Source: Bryopsis sp. KO-2023 (taxonomy: Eukaryota; Chlorophyta; Ulvophyceae; Bryopsidales; Bryopsidaceae). Taken from it: a stretch of DNA of 64,000 bases. The DNA is taken from NCBI GenBank assembly GCA_030272585.1, contig BSYQ01000004.1:992001-1056000 (forward strand), read 5' to 3'. The translations under genes were made by a program, and so were the position numbers. The notes under the pieces were generated by a model, which worked only from the letters and a program-made list of their open reading frames with translations, was not told the DNA's origin and made no database searches. Positions 12,986-23,670 of the stretch are shown here, piece by piece; the stretch's first letter is position 1, and each line of letters opens with the position of its first letter.

Positions 12986-13781
12986 AGCGTAAAAAACTTA
13001 ACAAACTTCCGCTGCTCGAAGCAGGGACTATCCCGACTAACACAAAGCTTTGGCACAAGGCTCAAACAAGACAGGTATCATAACAGCCAAGAAAACAATT
13101 GAAAGGCAACAGGACCAGAACCAAACAACGGTGTTGCGCTGTAGCTTGAACCAAGAAGTTGCGTTGGCCATCTGCCTCGGTAAACGACCAAACGCATCGA
13201 AGCGGAATAGATAATTGTGATAGGTTCGAGAGGCACATGTGCACTCGCAAGCGAAATTCTGTCTGTGCACTGTGAGGGGCTTCCTTAGTGAGCTACAGTA
13301 TCGTATTCTGCTGTGTTTGCGCGGAAAAAGCTATCTGGAGGCTTGGAACAAGTACAGCGCGCGTTGGCTTTGACCAGTCAACGACGGTTGGCGCCCGATT
13401 CTTATGAACGTGCGCCTAGCAGCCACCTGTCTAGGTCGCACAGGAAAATGGGCACCTGCCCTGTCACAAAGGCTATACAGCCTCTGGACATGTCCAAAGA
13501 ACGAGATGGGTTTAATCAATAAGTTTCACAAGGGGTGAAGCGAATCCCATGGTTCAGAGAGTAGGACCTTGCGCTGAACTGAAATTTTACACAAGCTAAA
13601 AATGGCATCGATGCAGACGAGCACTCACCCACCCCTCATAAACCTCCATCCCACACCACTACGGAACTCGTTGGCTCAAGCCAACAAAAAGCTTTCTGTC
13701 TTTTAGATATTTGTGCAAAGGAATCTGAAAAAAAAAGAGGAAGTCGACCAGTCCAGTTTGCCCTGGCTGGAATTCTGAGAT
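12986..13781. other. intergenic between two minus-strand genes
   Basis: About 800 bp holding the presumed promoter of the 11.6-13.0 kb gene and the 3' flank of the next. Short ORFs on both strands lack codon structure or splice sites; nothing supportable. Confidence 0.5.
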
Positions 13782-14779
13782 CTATCCCAGTGACAAAGAC
13801 GAAGGTCCACCTGGTGGCTGAATGATCAGTTTTCCAGCGAACGTGCCTCTTGATGGTTGAAAGCATACATTCACTTTTGGCTGCGTCCTCTTCGACATCA
13901 ACGTAGATTTCTCGCATCTGTGTGTCCGTGAGTATGGTTTTATGTCGACCTTCCTTCCAAACATCTCCGCTTCAGTGTTGTTCACACTGGAAGCATAGAC
14001 CGACCTATTGCCAGCCGTCTTCATTGGGAGTGGGGAGACGTCAACACGTTGAATTTCCCCCTTGCTGGCGTGGGCTTGCTTCTGCGAATGATGGTGTCCC
14101 AATTCTCCAACAACAGGGGTGTTTCGTCTCGAGTTATGACCAGAGCCCCACCCGTTTCCGCGTTCTCTCCCAGGTAAGATTGTGTTTTGGACGGGGACCA
14201 CCCACTGCATAGGTTGCGGTTGCATTCCCTCGCCGTAATAGTTAGGCACGCCCGAAAGAACAGGATACACGGCGTGGTGTGGCGGCGGAACGTAGCTCAC
14301 TCCCATCTGCGGGAAGCAGCAGGATTGGATGAGAAAAGTGCAACACAGAATCGTCGCACCCAATTCAGATTTCAATTTTTGCATCCCCCTCAGCTTACTT
14401 GTCGTCCAACCGTCGGCTCCATACCACCAGACCATCCACCCTGTCGACCATCGTCTCGCCCCCGCGCTGGATTGGACGTCTCTCCGTAAGCTGGTAAGGT
14501 TGTGAATGCGTTCCCGTTCCCGTTCCCGGTCGTATGGTATCCTAACAAAGCCCCCTACATCTATCAGGATATGGGGACTGATTTGGGGTTGATTGTGGCT
14601 GTACCCGCACGAATCGAGGCATGTGCAGAACCTCGTATAACATTGTGGGGCAAATTGGAGTCTTGTTGTGGACATTTACCGAAGGCTGGGAGGTTCACCG
14701 CATTGCTGCAGGGCCGACTCAATGAGCGTCGATTCTCATCTTGCTGCAGAAACCGGTCCAGCGAGTCTTTGGCCGCCAT
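13782..14779 (-). CDS. low-complexity Gly/Pro/Gln/Asn-rich protein, unknown function
   Basis: Three minus-strand exons: 14779-14605 (ends in phase 1 before GTACAG), 14490-14399 (donor GTAAGC, phase 0) and 14306-13782. They predict about 263 aa starting MAAKDSLDRFLQQDENRRS. After a short helical N-terminus the chain is disordered: Gly/Arg-rich around residues 60-90, then Pro/Tyr/Gln-rich with PPPHHAVYPV. The extreme C-terminus reads FAGKLIIQPPGGPSSLSLG. That loosely resembles the F/Y-A-G-x(6)-P-x-P-S-x-L peptide of Edc1/PNRC-type decapping cofactors, with one extra residue in the spacing. The link is speculative and rests on about 18 residues. Composition would suit an RNA-associated, phase-separating protein, but nothing shows this directly. 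Confidence 0.6.
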
Positions 14780-15126
14780 CGTTCGCCACGATTTTTCGCC
14801 GCGACAAGATGCGTGATGTTGCAGAGGCCCTGTTTCTCGCCGTTATGTTCGAGAACTATTTCAAGCTTTCTTATCAGATGCACCCAATTTCACGTCAGGT
14901 CTCGGGTTGCTCGCTGAATTAGCCCCTGACGCCGCTGTGCAGAAGTCACGCCACCAATTGGGCGGCGGAATTGAAGCTTGTGCATTTCCGTTGTGTCCTC
15001 ATGGGAAACAGTCACCGGACGTTTCACTTGAAGAGATAAGTTGCCTGCTGGCCACGAAACTTTACACGAAAGGATTGGAAAAAAAATAATAAAGAATAAG
15101 CAAAGAATAAAACAGATGAGTCCAAG
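14780..15126. other. intergenic, about 350 bp
   Basis: Between two minus-strand genes; presumed promoter of the gene starting at 14779. No coding sequence supported. Confidence 0.5.
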
Positions 15127-16723
15127 CTATTCCTGAAGCCCCTCCGTGACGTCTTTGACATCGCTGCACATCACCACCATTCCTCTAGTGAGCCCTTTCG
15201 ACACCCGACAAAGGTCATCGTACTTCGGCCGCCTTATGCGGAAGCCCACCTTCTCCCACCGGGCATCTCTGCGCGCCACCATACCGCGCTTCGCCTGATC
15301 CTTACTGTAGACTTCGTTCCACACTCTGACGCCTCCATGCCAAAAGAGTTTGTTGCAGAGATCGATGTCAGGTCCCCACTCCAACAGCCTACTTGCAACT
15401 GACTCAAAAAGGCGTCTCGTTTCTTTGGCGCGGATTGCACCTCCAACGCTTCCGTGGCCGCCACCATCCTTCCGACGTTCGTGAGTTAGTTGTGCTCGCC
15501 CCTGCGATTTCCTGCCCACCACATCACTCTCTCAATATATTGCTGAAAAAAACGAATGGAATGCGCTCCACATCAACTTCAGCTCAATACAAACATCGAC
15601 GGTGCAACAGCTGGTGAGTAAGTGGACTGACCTTACTGTGTAACCTTTAAGAACTTTGTGTCTGGATAAGGTGCCTTCATCGATTAGCCCCAATGCCACA
15701 GACTCAGCTGATACAAACACCAGCAACTGCAATCCCAGCCCTGCAAGCATCCAAAGATATGTATTGAATCAAACACAAGCAAAATTCGGTGAAATCTATC
15801 TTCCCAAAACAGGGCCACTGCACCACGATTTTTTACAACAAGAAACTGACCATGTTCTTCTAGGTTGGAGGCATACTCTTGCCATGATATGCTGTCAGCC
15901 GGCTTCTCAAGAATTCGAGGGAGAATTATTTGACACCGGCAAGACTCATTCATCCACCGCTGCTCTTCTGCTACCCACGATATCCTGGACCAAAAAAAAA
16001 ACGAATCAGGCACCTCAATTCACCTATCCAAGAACTTGAATTTTGAAATGTTCCTCTCTTTTCTTGAAAAAGAAACACCTCAAATTTAATTCAATGAAGA
16101 ACAGAACCCAGAAAGATTTTTGAGCTGAGATTTGTGTCAAAACCAAATCAGCCTGTGACATGTACCCGAGCTGTTCTCCATATTTTGTCAGGATGGCGGC
16201 TGTGTCCGTTGCGGGAAAAAAGAAGCGAGTTTCGCTCGACAGGTTTGAGGCAATATTCACTGGGCTCCGGTGGGGTTCAGTATGAAGGCTTTTAATAGAA
16301 TCGGCACTTTGACTTCCCCATTCACCCGATGTCTGTCTCTGTGTTGGAAGAGGATTCTTCTCGATCCATGAACTCCAGCCATCCCTCGAATCTTTCGACG
16401 CCAATCCGAAATGATGGGTCTGAAAGAAAAAATATCGTACTTTCTGATATTGAAAACATGCAGTCCACAAATTTCGAACAGGGTGGGGACAGGGTTCGAA
16501 TCTGGTTCTCAGATGGAAGAGATTAGTCATTGCAATGGAGTGAAGCATCTGTCCTTTTTTTTTTAACTCGGTTCACATGCAAAGTGTTTTTTGGATTTTG
16601 CATGGCATCCACTGATCCCATTGAGAAATGGAAATAACTCTGCAACCAATCGCAAGGAGAACCCAATTTCTGAACTCGATGTGCAAGCTCATTATCAGGA
16701 ATTTGAACATGTAACGAGGCTTC
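15127..16723 (-). CDS. multi-exon gene of unknown function (5' exon not located)
   Basis: Minus-strand exons that chain in phase: 16723-16577, 16419-16079 (ends in phase 2 before GTGTTT), 15984-15851 (phase 1, donor GTCAGT), 15740-15637 (phase 0, donor GTAAGG) and 15468-15127 with stop. The last intron has a good branch site (CTAAC) before its acceptor. A small exon at 15542 (QYIER...) is also in phase and may be alternative; read through, it would end in a TAA at 15486. The predicted protein is at least 350 aa. It has a hydrophobic patch (GLQLLVFVSAESVALGL) and a C-terminal part rich in Arg, Trp and Asp. I do not recognise the family. The first coding exon may lie near an ATG at 16836. The opposite strand also has open stretches, so this is a moderate call. 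Confidence 0.45.
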
Positions 16724-17129
16724 CTCAAGCAGCAAGAATCAAACAATCTTGCCTTTGAATGTCTTGGGGATCTGGACCTGACTGCAACCAATCTGTGGAA
16801 TTTGCCAACCCCCCCAACCACCATGGGATAGTTCACTCGCCGCCCTGTCTCAATTCTATAAAACAGGAAGGTCGGGAGATCGAACGGGGCTGCTTGGTTT
16901 TACGTCATTGTCCGACTGGGCTAACAACTGACAGGAAAAAGAGTGAGATCGGCTGGCTCCAGGAGAAACGAAATGTGGAGGCAACAGAACTGAATTTGGG
17001 GTTGGGTGAAGGTTATGGTTATGGAGAGGGACGGAGGAATTGTGAAACTCGAGCAAAACGGTTTTGTCTTGCAGGGGGGGTCCTTCAGGCAGGAAAAAAA
17101 CTGGCGAGCGGAAAGGGGGTGGGGAAATT
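16724..17129. other. region upstream of CCZ1
   Basis: About 400 bp between two divergently transcribed genes. It may include the missing first exon of the minus-strand gene (ATG at 16836) and the CCZ1 promoter. No clear motif. Confidence 0.4.
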
Positions 17130-18536
17130 ATGATGACAACACAAAGAACGCCGTACGACAAGTGCGGGTTTTGTGGGGCTGGCACATGTGGAAAAGAGCT
17201 TTTTCGCTGCATTCCATCATTGGGGTTTCAAAAGCAAATGAAACCGTTTCTTACACCGACTTCTGCCAGAAAGAGTCAGGCCCCCCTGCAGCTGTTCATT
17301 TACGATGAGCGCAAAGGAAACAAGGAAGGTCACGAGGACGACAAATTGCTCGCGTATTTTCCAGCGACCACTCCACACGACGACAAGCTGATCACGGTTG
17401 GGCTGGCGCAAGCGCTGTCGACGTTTATCGCGACGTTCGACGGGGATTCCGACACCCAAACATTGGAAACGGAGAATTGCTGGTGGTGTATTCGTCGATT
17501 CGAGCCTGGGATTCGGGTGGGGGCGGTTTCGGATGGCGAGTCGGGGCCAGAGAAAATACGGGGTGGCTCCCTGAACGTGCTTTTGCAAGACATTTACTCA
17601 TGGATACGACTTCTGCACGGTTCGGTGAACAAAGTACTGCAAGAGGACCCCTCTGCCGCCCGGGCTAGGATATCCTTGCAAGCCGTGATCGACACCTGGG
17701 GGAAAATTCTCACTGCCCCGAAATCCCAAGAGAAAAAGGATCGGGAGAGTCCGCTGGGTGTGAGTCGGTTCGGGGCAACGCCTTACTTGCCTTTACCAAG
17801 AGATGCTCTGCTGTCAGTCCAATATCTGGCAAATTCCTTGATGGAGATGCCCTCAGTGGTGGGGGCCATGTTCTGCCATGAGCTGTATTTGGTTTGGAGC
17901 ACTTTTTCTAGGGAGGACACCAGGGCTATCTACAGCTTTTGCTCCAACAGCAATAAACTGGCTGGCTCTAAGATCGTTAGCATAGGGGCGCAACTGGTCA
18001 GACTGAGCATCGATGAAGTGGACACCCCGGTGTGGCTCCAGCCCCTTCAGAAAGGGCACTTGACTGCTATTGTGCTGCTGGACACCAATCTGGTGGAAGA
18101 CCCCAGGAAAGAAGTGGGGGGATTGCTGGAGGTGGTGGGCACCAGGTCAGACCACATCAACCAAAGCGCAGTACAGCAATTGATCAGCATGGAAGCTTTT
18201 CACATCTCCGGATACCGTTACGTTTATCTGGACCAGTGCTCAGAATTTGGGTGTGCCTCCCCATCGAAAAAAGTCAGACACCTGTCCAAGAAAACTGTTC
18301 GAATGCTGAGGGGGGTCCAGAACGCCGTGGGGGTTTGTGAATCGATCGACGAGGGGTGCCGTGATTACGAGGTCATGGCGAAAGGGGAGCATGGGGGTTG
18401 GGTGGTGGTGAGGGAGGGGGGCTCCAGGATGCTGTCTGTAGCAATGGACCAGCTTCCTGATGCAAATTTGGAGCAGATCAGCGACCACATTGCGAAATTG
18501 TGTGACAGTCATTTCCCAGGGGCCTTCGACATGTAG
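17130..18536 (+). CDS. CCZ1: CCZ1-like subunit of the Mon1-Ccz1 Rab7 exchange factor
   Basis: An intronless 468-aa ORF from the double ATG at 17130; the frame is open further upstream but without ATG. Residues 54-63 (LQLFIYDERK) followed by Gly-rich/acidic residues and a K-L-L-A-Y-F-P strand match the first longin domain of CCZ1, where F-I-Y-N/D-x-R is characteristic. The C-terminal 50 residues (G-W-V-V-V-R..., then I-A-K-L-C-D-S-H-F) match the third longin domain end of CCZ1, and length is near the usual 480. CCZ1 pairs with Mon1 to activate Rab7 on late endosomes, autophagosomes and vacuoles. An odd feature is an N-terminal extension of about 50 residues with four cysteines (12, 15, 20, 27) in a CxxC-x4-C-x6-C arrangement, not part of the usual family. 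GC-rich compared with its flanks. Confidence 0.85.
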   Translation: MMTTQRTPYDKCGFCGAGTCGKELFRCIPSLGFQKQMKPFLTPTSARKSQAPLQLFIYDERKGNKEGHEDDKLLAYFPATTPHDDKLITVGLAQALSTFIATFDGDSDTQTLETENCWWCIRRFEPGIRVGAVSDGESGPEKIRGGSLNVLLQDIYSWIRLLHGSVNKVLQEDPSAARARISLQAVIDTWGKILTAPKSQEKKDRESPLGVSRFGATPYLPLPRDALLSVQYLANSLMEMPSVVGAMFCHELYLVWSTFSREDTRAIYSFCSNSNKLAGSKIVSIGAQLVRLSIDEVDTPVWLQPLQKGHLTAIVLLDTNLVEDPRKEVGGLLEVVGTRSDHINQSAVQQLISMEAFHISGYRYVYLDQCSEFGCASPSKKVRHLSKKTVRMLRGVQNAVGVCESIDEGCRDYEVMAKGEHGGWVVVREGGSRMLSVAMDQLPDANLEQISDHIAKLCDSHFPGAFDM

Positions 18537-19557
18537 AAAGACAGCGACATGTCGCACCGCAGCTGTGGGATTTGCTTTGCTTAGTTGATCCATACATATT
18601 TATACGCATCTGGTGGCGAGCCCAATGTTTGTATGCACTTTTTTGGGGGGGACTCGCCTGGTGCTTCTCACAGCTTGTCTGGATCGAGGGGCTTAACTGC
18701 AAAAATCGAATGGAATCGTGTCAGGAACGGTGCAATTTGCCTCGATTAGACAGCCATCCATCTAGGGTCTTACATGGGTTGGATACGTGATTTTCGGTTG
18801 ATTCAACACATCCGGGTGTTCTATTCTTTCCTATTCATTAAAGAATTAGGAGGGGGGGGGGGAAGAGGGGTTGACCTATGCTTCTGGAGCTTGCAGCAGT
18901 GGCCAAGTGCCTTTTTTTCCTTAATAAGGGTGGTACTAGGAGGTGGCGTCATGTGGGAGTGCAGAGAGATAAAGGTTGGCCGTTTTTTTCAAGTGTACAA
19001 GGGGACTGTATTTAATGCTCTGTGGATCATTTGCAGTACAAGGCGGCGGGGGGTTTGGAACGGGTGGGACGGGTTTCTGTTACTTGATGTAACAGAAATG
19101 TGCATCTCAAGACCACTTATGTCTTACACATCTCCGGAGGAACAACAGTAAGAAAAGAGAATCAGAGAGAACAGTTACTGCATTTTACGAGTGTGGGCAC
19201 CGTCTCCTGTTAGAGTTTTCAAGGGATCTGGATTGCGCTTTGACTTTGAATCGTTACTGGACTGGCATTATCATTCAAGAAACAGTTGGGTCATTTAGTC
19301 TGGCTATTGATTAACTCATTAAATGTGGAGGTTTGCAGGGATGCTGGGATTGCCTTCCCACTCGGTTACACCCCAGTTCTTGCTGACATCCACAGCTCCT
19401 CCTAACGTTTTCACTGTTCCCCCCCTCCTATTCATATTCACTCTGGCCCCCAGGCATCCTAGTAATATATATATATATATATGTCTGCGAACGCGATGCC
19501 AAGCCTGCAGTATCGAAAATTTTAGAGAATTTTCATAAGGGTTTTGGGGAAGAAAAA
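18537..19557. other. intergenic, convergent gene ends
   Basis: About 1 kb between the CCZ1 stop and the end of the oxygenase gene. Contains a G-run near 18850 and a short (AT)n microsatellite near 19470. No exon supported. Confidence 0.55.
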
Positions 19558-20205
19558 TCAGACACCGCTACGGCTGAACATGATGTCACTCCGACAAATG
19601 TACTTGACGTCCCCCTCCAGAGGTTTCCCCTCGTGCACTTGGAAATGCTCAAAACATAGCGCCATTCCTGTGACGGGTTTTATCGAGCACTTCAACTTCA
19701 TTTTCCCCCTAGACCCCTCAACAAAATCTGTCGTGCCCCCATCAAAGTCGTCATTCAAATACACCATAAGCGTCAGCAAACTCTTGTTGTTCTGATCAAT
19801 CTCGTACTGACTGTCATAGTGACACGAAAAGTGACCGCCTCTCTCATATCTACAGAATCGAAAACACGAGTTTACGCCATACGGCTCCATCGGGACCGTT
19901 TCTGCCTCCGTCGTTCTGGTCTGAAACACAGCCCCCACTCTCTCCCAGATCACTCTGGCCAGCGCCTCGTCGATTACGATCGACCTTGTGTTGTTTCTAT
20001 AGTGCGGTTGGTACAGGCCTTCCAGAGAGAGATACCCTGCTCGCTCAGTTTCCTTTATGTAGTGCTGGCACTCTTTGGGAGAGAACAGGTTGTAGATCAG
20101 GAAACCGTCGACGCCTGTGAGCGGGACGACCTTGATGGGCTCTTTCTCCTCGTCTTCAAGCAACGTGATGGTGGCGTTGCGCTCAAACTCGTCGCGGTAC
20201 GCCAT
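19558..20205 (-). CDS. 2-oxoglutarate/Fe(II)-dependent oxygenase (prolyl 4-hydroxylase-like)
   Basis: An intronless 215-aa protein with ATG at 20205. It shows the P4Hc/2OG-FeII oxygenase core in order: an early segment for the first jelly-roll strands (residues 32-60); the iron motif H-x-D at H129-D131 in the context RYERGGHFSCHYD; a strand-turn LTLMVYLNDDFDGGTTDF (144-161) that follows it as in P4H enzymes; the distal His at H191 (VHEGKPLEG); and the 2-oxoglutarate-binding basic residue at K201 or R205 in KYICRSDIMF. All catalytic ligands are therefore present. No signal peptide, so probably cytosolic. The substrate is unknown: proline of a protein, a ribosomal residue or a small molecule are all possible. 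Divergent from the gene at 20652. Confidence 0.85.
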   Translation of the reverse strand: MAYRDEFERNATITLLEDEEKEPIKVVPLTGVDGFLIYNLFSPKECQHYIKETERAGYLSLEGLYQPHYRNNTRSIVIDEALARVIWERVGAVFQTRTTEAETVPMEPYGVNSCFRFCRYERGGHFSCHYDSQYEIDQNNKSLLTLMVYLNDDFDGGTTDFVEGSRGKMKLKCSIKPVTGMALCFEHFQVHEGKPLEGDVKYICRSDIMFSRSGV

Positions 20206-20651
20206 TTTTGTGTTCGTTTCTCAGTTCAGGGACTAACGCGTGCTGAGGGAACCGAGGCTTCTTTTGTGGCTGGGTGAATGTGCAGCTGTTTGACACCTTC
20301 CAGGGCTCTCGCAACAGCGAATTCGCTGGCCGATGTTGTTCCAAAGGTGGCGGTGTGTTGTGCGGAGGCTGGCCCGCAGTTGGCGCACTCCGCTCTTTAC
20401 CTCTGGTGAATGATTAGGTGTGGAACAGTGCAATCCAACAATTCTGATGGTTATTGTTCGATCGATCCGAACACGTGGGCCCCATCATCGCTCTTGATCG
20501 CCATTCCGTCCGAGAATTAATTTTGGTTGGACGACAAATTCCGACACGCGAAGTGCTTGATCAGGAAAAGGTTTAGTACGCAGGAAAAATCGTATCCAGA
20601 GCATAACTTCGACTTTACACGCAATCTCTGCACCGGGTTTGTCGGGTCAAA
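20206..20651. other. divergent intergenic region
   Basis: About 450 bp between two divergent ATGs, relatively CpG-rich. Presumed bidirectional promoter; no TATA box recognised. Confidence 0.5.
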
Positions 20652-22723
20652 ATGCAATGGATAACGGACAGCATCAACTCGCTCTTCGCGACTTCGACCA
20701 CGGAGCAGGGCCAACTCCAGCACAGCGGCAATTTGACGATAGTAAGGATTCTTTTTGGGGGGGATGCGTGCTCATATTCCGACATATCCTCATAAGCAAA
20801 GGATACTCAACCGTCTGACCCTTGAGTTTTTCCCGCTGGAAACTCAAGCCATGTACTCATTACATCACTCTGACTAGGTGAAGGCCTTTTTCCAAAAAAA
20901 AAAGAGATATAAATTAAATTTATATTGTTCCTAGGAGTGCATTTATATATATGCCCAAATTTTCTTTTCTCATTTCTAAAGCTGCCCTGTTTTTTTTTTC
21001 TTAATATTTTTCCATATATATTTTTTGAGTGACTGACTGCGGGCTGATCATAAGTGGTGTTCCTTGGCTTGCGATTTAATCATTTTTCAGGAGCAAATTA
21101 TGAAGTTTTTTGATGCTGGGCACAAGATGTTTGACGATGAGGGGGTCAAAGAGCAACTCAGGTCTGCTGCACAGAGGAGGCAGGTTCGTGCTTGTTAAAA
21201 TCCTGTGTATTGATTTCATGCATCGAAGAAATGGCTGAGTAAATGACCTTCTCATTATTCTGGAATGCCATATGATTATGCCATATGCCATATGCTTATT
21301 GTTTTGCAAAAAAAAGCACTTGAAGGGTGGAAAGGATCGGTTCGAAATTTTTGTCATGGCTGCCCAGATTTGAAATTTGTTTTTCCTTGTTGAAATGTAG
21401 AATGTGGGATGGCTAATCACAGAGATGCAGAAAAAGATCTTCGAATCGCAAGGTATTAACGGAAATTTTGGAATCGGGTTTTTGGGGAAAATCCGGCAAA
21501 TGTACGGGACAGATTCTTCCATTATGGAAGCTCTCATGATGTTTGTTGAAAGGTAAGGTATGTCCAATAAAATCTTCGTGAAGTTTTTTTTCAGTTGATA
21601 TAAAGAAAGCCTGATTAATAATAATAATAAATTAATAAATAACTGATAATAATAATAACCGACAGCCCAATTGGTCAAATTTTTTCTTACGAGACTTTAA
21701 GTTTTATTTTTAGTTCGAATAATAACATTTGTTCTTGAGAGAAGCTGTAAATTTTCTTCATTTGATTGAGTGCGTTCGGTTTTTTCTTGTCGACAATGTA
21801 AAAAATAGTGCTTTCAATACTTTGTTTTTTTTTGTTTTTTTTTTTGTGCCGTTTTCTTGGAAGAGAAGAGTTAGCACTGGATGAAGCTGAACTTCCCGTC
21901 GACCAGCTGCTCAGAAAACTGGAAATGAAGGAATGGTCCATGAAACAAGTGGGGCCCCAATTTCAGCAAAATCTCGATCTTAATGCCGAGATCTTCATGC
22001 GCTTCATTCATATTTTCATGAACTGTTTTCGACGTATCAAAAAATTCTTCATCCTGTTTTCTCAAAAAATCTGAAAACCAATTAATTTTGTTGATTTTGG
22101 GCATGCATTCATTTTTTTTCGACGGCTTTGGTTCAGTACGAGACAATGCAGCAAGAACTGAAACACATGACGCCAGAGCAGCAACTTCAGTACATGAATC
22201 AGCAGCAAAGCATGATGAAAGCGATGACTAATGAGGTAAATATCCTCTATATTTCCGGTTTCTATTCCTTCTGTAAAGTTCGCCTCTCCTCCTGAAACCG
22301 GAAAATCGCAACCCTGGTCACTTTACTGGTAGTTCCTGCTATGATCTCATGACTGACATAAAAAAGCGATGATGATTCGGATGTGGATATCTTTATTCAT
22401 ATCTATCGTCATTCGAGGTCCTAAATTTTGGTGTTTTGCTTTTTTTTTGTTATTTCTGACATTCTGAACCTCAGCAAAAAGACATCATGTCAAAAGCGCA
22501 AAACATGGGCCCTGAGGAGCAACGCAAGTTCATCGCCGATCATGTGAAAAAGTTGCAAGAACGATTCAGCATGAACGCCACAGCCAAGCCGGGTTGCAAA
22601 GAAAGCGGTTGTGGATGTGGTCCTCCGGGAGCCTCCCAACCAACCCCCCCTACCATGGGAAATGTCATGAGCCCAGAAGAGCAAATGCAGTTTTTCAAAT
22701 CCATCAACAAAGGTCCAATGTAG
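20652..22723 (+). CDS. six-exon gene, Met/Gln-rich protein with Cys-rich patch, unknown function
   Basis: Exons in phase: 20652-20741, 21091-21183, 21401-21552, 21864-21948, 22137-22235 and 22475-22723 (TAG), giving 255 aa. The N-terminal 140 residues are mainly helical (MQWITDSINSLFAT..., then E-Q-I-M-K-F-F-D-A). The central part is Gln/Met-rich (QQELKHMTPEQQLQYMNQQQ). The C-terminal third contains CKESGCGCGPPG, a compact Cys patch that could bind metal, before a Pro-rich stretch and the motif MSPEEQMQFF. The repeated M-T/S/G-P-E-E/Q-Q pattern (three times) suggests short internal repeats. No catalytic domain or targeting signal. Exon 4 uses a GTGGGG donor. I do not recognise the family. Confidence 0.7.
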
Positions 22724-23198
22724 TGGAGATACTTGGTGTGGGTGTGGGTGTGGGTGTTTTTTTTCTTTTTATGATACATATATATGTATATGTCCATCCA
22801 CTGTACTGCTATACATTGAATGTCTTGTGGAACCGGGGAGGGGGCGAGGGGGCTTTTGTTTTCTGAGTTATTTTCCTTTTTTTGTGTGTGAGTAAGAAGA
22901 GTGGGAGGGATAGAGTGAGTGATCTATCTATTGCAGTTATGTAGATTCTGGGAACCCTGAGCGTGGTGTCTGTGGGGATTGCTTAGTTTTTTAAAGCTGG
23001 TGTAAAAGTAAGAATCATGATTTTGGATTTTGTTGGGTGTGTGAAGATGAGCTGACGTTGATTTCGGTAGTTGATGGGTTTTTTCACTCCATGATCTGCA
23101 CAAGGATAAAATAGCATAAAGCGATTTTGTTTTCTTCTTCTACTCGAAGAAGTTGAGTGGCAAGTTACGACTGGCAAGACCACTAGTAAAAAGCAAAA
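22724..23198. other. 3' flank of the 20.65-22.72 kb gene
   Basis: Contains GT-rich and G-rich simple sequence (22737-22900). No coding exon supported. Confidence 0.5.
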
Positions 23199-23345
23199 TG
23201 TTGAATTCACATTTTTACAGTAAAGAGTATGACCCCTGTTCCAACCAAAGTCCCTTCAAATACCACAACCCAGACTCCCAGCTGTACAAACTGCACAGCA
23301 ACTGCCCAATCGAATTAGCCCTTTCCACAAAAAGTAGTCCAAGAG
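23199..23345 (+). repeat. dispersed repeat, copy 1
   Basis: About 147 bp resembling 34484-34630 in the same orientation. The best block is 32 bp identical (starts CCCTGTTCCAACCAAAGTCC), with further matches TGTTGAATTCACATT and CTGTACAAACTG on either side. Both copies lie downstream of plus-strand gene ends. Nature unknown; could be an old transposon fragment or SINE. Confidence 0.7.
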
Positions 23346-23360
23346 CAACACCCAACAATA

Positions 23361-23424
23361 GAGAAAAGCCTTTTCCCTTAAGAGCTGAACGATAGAAAAA
23401 AGCCTTTTCCCTTAAGAGCTGACT
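23361..23424. repeat. tandem duplication, 34-bp period
   Basis: Two near-identical copies of a unit containing AGCCTTTTCCCTTAAGAGCT; the second differs by an A in the A-run and by its end. Confidence 0.8.
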
Positions 23425-23544
23425 GCACGGATCCTAGGACTTGTTGCATCTCCTGCCAGGTTCTTAGATATCAACAGTCCTTAACTGTTTAGCCAGTCCT
23501 GCATATATATTTCAGTATTTCCACAAACAAATAATCACAGGTGG

Positions 23545-23670
23545 ATGTTGCAAAGGGTGGATAAGCAAACCTTGGAGCAAGAGTTGAGTGTCGAGAGGTC
23601 CCGACTCAGTGAATCGAAGACGACTCCTGCAAGGAGGGAGTTCGATGAAAGTATAATTTGTCTTAATTAG
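23545..23670 (+). CDS. candidate coding exon, helical, unassigned
   Basis: After an acceptor-like CACAG at 23540 an open stretch reads MLQRVDKQTLEQELSVERSR and continues to a TAG at 23668. The composition (Glu, Arg, Leu, Ser) looks coding. A GTATAA donor at 23651 could splice it onward. No partner exon found, so this may be an isolated remnant. Confidence 0.3.
   Translation: MLQRVDKQTLEQELSVERSRLSESKTTPARREFDESIICLN

Noticed and set aside
16490-16520. GGGTTCGAATCTGG resembling a tRNA T-arm
   Set aside because: No D-arm, anticodon arm or acceptor stem pairs with it upstream or downstream.
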